This document shows positions 36,719-40,095 of a DNA stretch of 40,095 nucleotides, piece by piece (position 1 is the stretch's first letter; each line of letters opens with the position of its first letter). The notes under the pieces were generated by a model. That model made no database searches. It saw only the letters and a list, made by a program, of their open reading frames with translations, and was not told the DNA's origin. Source of the DNA: Candidatus Multiplicimicrobium inquinatum (GTDB lineage Bacteria; Omnitrophota; Omnitrophia; Omnitrophales; Aquincolibacteriaceae); the NCBI GenBank assembly GCA_002344825.1, contig DDUN01000061.1, forward strand, positions 1-40,095. The letters run 5' to 3'. The position numbers and the translations under genes were made by a program.

Positions 36719-38638
36719 ATGCTTAATCTTTGTTGGATTATTTTGGGATTACCTTTGGCCGCAGCGGCATTCATCAGCCTGCTCGTCATTCCTTTTGAAA
36801 AAGCATCTAAAGAAAAGGATTTTTTTCGGACTCTTTCCGTCTGGATATCCGTGTTAAGCATCTCTGCGGCCTTCATCTTGAGCGTCATCCTTTTTCACCA
36901 ATTTCAGGCCGGGCAAGGACATTACGGCACGGCGCTTGAAGCTTCTCTGCCTTGGATGAATCTTGCGGGCATTAAAATGGAATTGGGTATTTTGCTCAAT
37001 CCGATTGCCCTAATCATGCTTTTGATCGTAAACGGCGTTGCTGCGTTAGTCGCCATTTTCTCAGCACGATATATGCAGGGCGAAGACGGTTACTCTCGTT
37101 ACTTTGCGGCACTTTCTTTTTTCGTTTTCGCGATGTTGGGAATTGTGCTCGCTAATAACCTAATCCAAATTTTTATCTTCTGGGAGCTTGTGGGCGTGGC
37201 ATCTTATCTTTTGATCGGTTTTTGGTTTCAGAAGCCCAGCGCGAGTCTCGCTTCCAAAAAAGCTTTCTTAACCACCCGTATCGGCGATGCGGGCATGATG
37301 CTTGGCATTTTGCTTCTTTTTGGAATTTTGGTTCAAGCCGGCACCGGAACTTTTAATTTTCTTGAGCTAGAAACCAAACTTCATCAAAACGCATTGCCTT
37401 CCGAACTTTTGACCTGGGCTTGTATCGGTTTATTCTTGGGCGCGGTCGGAAAATCAGCTCAGGTTCCTTTGCACGTTTGGCTTCCTGACGCGATGGAAGG
37501 CCCGACACCTGCCAGCGCATTGATTCACGCGGCAACCATGGTCGCCGCGGGTGTTTATATGCTGGCGCGTTTATTTTTCCTGTTTGAAATGAGTCCCGTT
37601 GCTCTGCAGGTCATTGCCTGGACGGGTGTTACCACCGCCCTCATTGCGGCAACCATCGCGGTGGTACAAAACGATATCAAAAAAGTTTTAGCCTATTCTA
37701 CGCTCTCTCAGCTCGGTTATATGGTAATGGCGATCGGCCTGCATCATCCGGAAGCGGGTATGTTTCATCTCGTAACGCATGCTTTTTTCAAAGCGTTGCT
37801 TTTTCTTGGCGCGGGCAGTTTAATTCACGCGTTGCACACGCAAGATATTTGGCAAATGTCCGCTGCGCTTAGCTCTCAAAAAAATGCCGGCTTTAAAAAA
37901 CTTCCCATTACGGTCATTACCTTTTTAATCGGAACCGCGGCATTAGCGGGCATTCCCTTCACCAGCGGTTTTTTCAGCAAAGAAGAAATTTTAAATGCCG
38001 CATCAAATGGGCCTATTGCTATTTTTGTCGCCTCTTTGGTTGTGGTTATGCTGACGGCTTATTACATGGGACGCGTGCTCACCGTTGTCTTTTTTTCTTC
38101 AGCTTCTAAAGCTCACGGAAAACATCAGCATGATATTCACGAAGACAACGCACTTGTGACATTACCTTTAATTATTTTGGCGATTTTTTCTATCGCGGCA
38201 GGCTATCTTCCGTTTCAAGCGCTTTTAAGCGGCGATTCCCATGCCGCGCATCCGCCGCTTTGGCTGGCAATTCTTTCCGTGAGTTTGGCTGTGTTCGGAC
38301 TTTTAGCAAGCTTTGTGCTCTACCGCAATAAAACGGAAGACCGCCATGCGGCTCTCTTTCAGATTCCCGTCAAAATCATTCAGGAAAAATTTTATTTCGA
38401 TCATTTCTATGATTGGTTTGTATCGCGGGTTCAAGGCGGACTGGCGATTGCCGCTGATTTTTTTGAAAGAAAAATACTGGTCGCTTTCGGAACAGAAGGC
38501 GCCGCAAAACTTGTCACGGCTGTAGGTAGTGTGGTTCGAAAAATGCAAAATGGCTGGATACAAACCTATGGTTTGTTTTTTGTCATGGGCTGGATTATTT
38601 TGATCGCCTATTTAATCGGAAACGGAGGCAAATCATGA
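36719..38638 (+). CDS. nuoL: NADH-quinone oxidoreductase subunit L (antiporter-like)
   Basis: The distal antiporter-like proton pump unit with the long lateral helix. The 639 residues include FWELVGVASYLLIGFWFQ (the TM5 glutamate), GKSAQVPLHVWLPDAMEGPTPASALIHAATMV (the TM7-8 lysine region) and QNDIKKVLAYSTLSQLGYM. The C-terminal lateral extension with the final anchor helix (GLFFVMGWIILIAYLIG) is present, so this is a full NuoL and not a shorter MrpA/D-like paralogue. Overlaps nuoM by 4 nt. Confidence 0.96.
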   Translation: MLNLCWIILGLPLAAAAFISLLVIPFEKASKEKDFFRTLSVWISVLSISAAFILSVILFHQFQAGQGHYGTALEASLPWMNLAGIKMELGILLNPIALIMLLIVNGVAALVAIFSARYMQGEDGYSRYFAALSFFVFAMLGIVLANNLIQIFIFWELVGVASYLLIGFWFQKPSASLASKKAFLTTRIGDAGMMLGILLLFGILVQAGTGTFNFLELETKLHQNALPSELLTWACIGLFLGAVGKSAQVPLHVWLPDAMEGPTPASALIHAATMVAAGVYMLARLFFLFEMSPVALQVIAWTGVTTALIAATIAVVQNDIKKVLAYSTLSQLGYMVMAIGLHHPEAGMFHLVTHAFFKALLFLGAGSLIHALHTQDIWQMSAALSSQKNAGFKKLPITVITFLIGTAALAGIPFTSGFFSKEEILNAASNGPIAIFVASLVVVMLTAYYMGRVLTVVFFSSASKAHGKHQHDIHEDNALVTLPLIILAIFSIAAGYLPFQALLSGDSHAAHPPLWLAILSVSLAVFGLLASFVLYRNKTEDRHAALFQIPVKIIQEKFYFDHFYDWFVSRVQGGLAIAADFFERKILVAFGTEGAAKLVTAVGSVVRKMQNGWIQTYGLFFVMGWIILIAYLIGNGGKS

Positions 38639-40092
38639 TTGTGACGCTGCTTCCTTTCATTGCCTTTTTGGGCGCAATCCTTACTTTGTTCACGCCGTCA
38701 AAAAATTTAAAAGCTTTGCAGGGCATTTCACTTGCATCAAGCGCTATCTGTTTGGCGGCAGTTCTTTATTTGTTTTGCACTTGGGATTTTTCTCAAGCCG
38801 GTTTTCAGCATGTCCGCACCTGGGATTTTTTTGCCCAAGCCGGTATCTGGTATCAAACCGGTCTCGATGGAACCAACCTTGTATTTTGTCTTTTAAACGG
38901 ATTGGTTACTTTTGCCGGCGCCTGGATCGCCATACGCACAACCTCGCGCTTGAAAGAATATCTTTTCTACTACTTGCTCTTAACCGGCTGCATGTTTGCC
39001 GTTTTTACGGCGCTCAATGTTTTCTTTCTTTATGTTTTTTATGAAATGACTCTAATTCCAGTTTTTGCCATGATGGGCATTGCGGGTATACGCGCCAAAA
39101 AGGAAAACGCCGCCATTCGGGTGGCTTTATACATGACTGCCGGCGCGGTCGTGGGCTTATTCGCCTTGCTGAATCTCTACGATATTTTAGGTCCCGGTTT
39201 TCTTGACCTAACGCAAACCCAAACTATTCTCACCTCCAAGGCAGCACTTTTGACGCCTGAAACTCAAAAATGGCTGGCTGCATTATTGATCGTTGGATTC
39301 GGCGTGATGACCACGCTCTTTCCTTTGCATAGCTGGTCACCGGCTTTCTACTCAGCTTCACCAGTTTCGCTGGCGATGGTACATGCGGGTGTCAAAGTGG
39401 GGCCTTATATATTGTTAAGAACTGCGGTTTCGTATTTGCCGGAGGGTTTTCAGTTCTGGTCGCCGTGGATCGCGGGATTAGCTTTGGCCGGCATCCTTTA
39501 CGGCGGATTTGCCGCTTTGCGCCAAAAAAATCTGCGCGATCTTGCCGCATTTTCAAGCATCAGTCATATGGGAACTCTCTTTGTGGCTTTCGCCGCGCTG
39601 AATACAGCCAGTCTCTCCGCCGGTATCTTGCTTGTGTTTGCGCATGGTCTTATGACGGCTTGTTTCTTCGCTTTGATCGGAATTTTAGAAGACCGCGGAC
39701 AAACGGATGAAATCAACGCTTTCAGCGGCCTCGGAAAATCGATGCCTTTCTTTGCGGTTTGCTTCATGCTCACTGCCATGGCATCTTCGGGTATTCCAGG
39801 ATTTGCAAATTTTCCCGGCGAACTCATGGTTTTTGTCAGCGCGTGGAAAAGCTTCCCGTGGACAGTTGCAGCCGGAATTTTGGGAGTACTTTTAACCGCT
39901 GTTTATATGATCCGTGCCGTGCAGGCGCTTTGTTTTGGACAGGATCATCCCCGCGCCTCGACATTCAAAGACATTGTTTGCTTCTCGGAAAAAATTCCGT
40001 TTTTAATCCTTCTGATTAGCTTGGTTATTTTCGGTATTTTCCCGGCAGCTCTTTTAAAAGTCATTCAGCCTGCGATTGAGGCTCTTTTATGA
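38635..40092 (+). CDS. nuoM: NADH-quinone oxidoreductase subunit M (antiporter-like)
   Basis: The second antiporter-like pump unit. The 485 residues are normal. YEMTLIPVFAMMG carries the TM5 glutamate, and MVHAGVKVGPYILLRT the TM7 lysine. RQKNLRDLAAFSSISHMG corresponds to the QxDxKxxxAYSS region. The tail has the usual helices. It begins within the nuoL stop (ATGA), and its own stop overlaps another ATG. Confidence 0.96.
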   Translation: MIVTLLPFIAFLGAILTLFTPSKNLKALQGISLASSAICLAAVLYLFCTWDFSQAGFQHVRTWDFFAQAGIWYQTGLDGTNLVFCLLNGLVTFAGAWIAIRTTSRLKEYLFYYLLLTGCMFAVFTALNVFFLYVFYEMTLIPVFAMMGIAGIRAKKENAAIRVALYMTAGAVVGLFALLNLYDILGPGFLDLTQTQTILTSKAALLTPETQKWLAALLIVGFGVMTTLFPLHSWSPAFYSASPVSLAMVHAGVKVGPYILLRTAVSYLPEGFQFWSPWIAGLALAGILYGGFAALRQKNLRDLAAFSSISHMGTLFVAFAALNTASLSAGILLVFAHGLMTACFFALIGILEDRGQTDEINAFSGLGKSMPFFAVCFMLTAMASSGIPGFANFPGELMVFVSAWKSFPWTVAAGILGVLLTAVYMIRAVQALCFGQDHPRASTFKDIVCFSEKIPFLILLISLVIFGIFPAALLKVIQPAIEALL

Positions 40093-40095
40093 ACG
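40089..40095 (+). CDS. Start of a further gene, probably nuoN (cut by the window edge)
   Basis: An ATG at 40089-40091 overlaps the nuoM stop codon in the same ATGA arrangement used at the nuoJ-K and nuoL-M joints. Only two codons are visible (Met-Asn). Calling it nuoN rests on gene order alone. Confidence 0.5.

Overview
The window looks like bacterial chromosome from a Gram-negative-type, uncultivated lineage. I lean towards Omnitrophota or a neighbouring PVC-like phylum, but this is an inference from gene order and protein flavour and needs a marker-gene tree. The bacterial traits are SecY/SecE, intact separate RpoB and RpoC, zinc-type S14, an F-type ATP synthase and Nuo-type complex I subunits.

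Positions 1-27246 (minus strand) hold one very long housekeeping superoperon, read right to left: tRNA-Thr, tuf, rpmG, tRNA-Trp, secE, nusG, rplK, rplA, rplJ, rplL, rpoB, rpoC, rpsL, rpsG, fusA, then the S10 cluster (rpsJ to rpsQ), the spc cluster (rplN to secY) and the start of adk. It appears to be headed by one strong promoter at 27219-27246 with phased A-tracts upstream. An intrinsic terminator hairpin sits between rplL and rpoB, where an attenuator is known in other bacteria. rpmD (L30) is absent from its usual place.

Positions 27247-28940 hold an AT-rich divergent promoter region, gpmA (phosphoglycerate mutase) on the plus strand, and an unrecognised membrane-anchored, AsmA-like protein gene on the minus strand that converges on gpmA and shares its stop-codon bases.

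Positions 28913-40095 (plus strand) hold an energy operon: an atpZ/atpI-like gene, atpB-E-F-H-A-G-D-C, then directly nuoJ-K-L-M and the first codons of a further gene (probably nuoN). ATP synthase and the membrane pump arm of complex I therefore appear to be co-transcribed.

The most interesting signal is a family of tiny hairpins, about 22-29 nt, that I do not recognise. I count 19 copies in the window. In the sense of the mRNA they read GCTCTG (or GCCTCTG), then a variable but self-complementary stem-loop, then CAACCGC (or CAACCGGC). They sit just after stop codons or tRNA ends in the wide spacers of both operons. Three copies lie inside coding sequence (atpB, atpG, atpD), all in the same reading frame. 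A second small hairpin family with a conserved ATAAA-containing loop occupies the same kind of position. Together they suggest a genome-wide intercistronic hairpin system or a palindromic mobile element.
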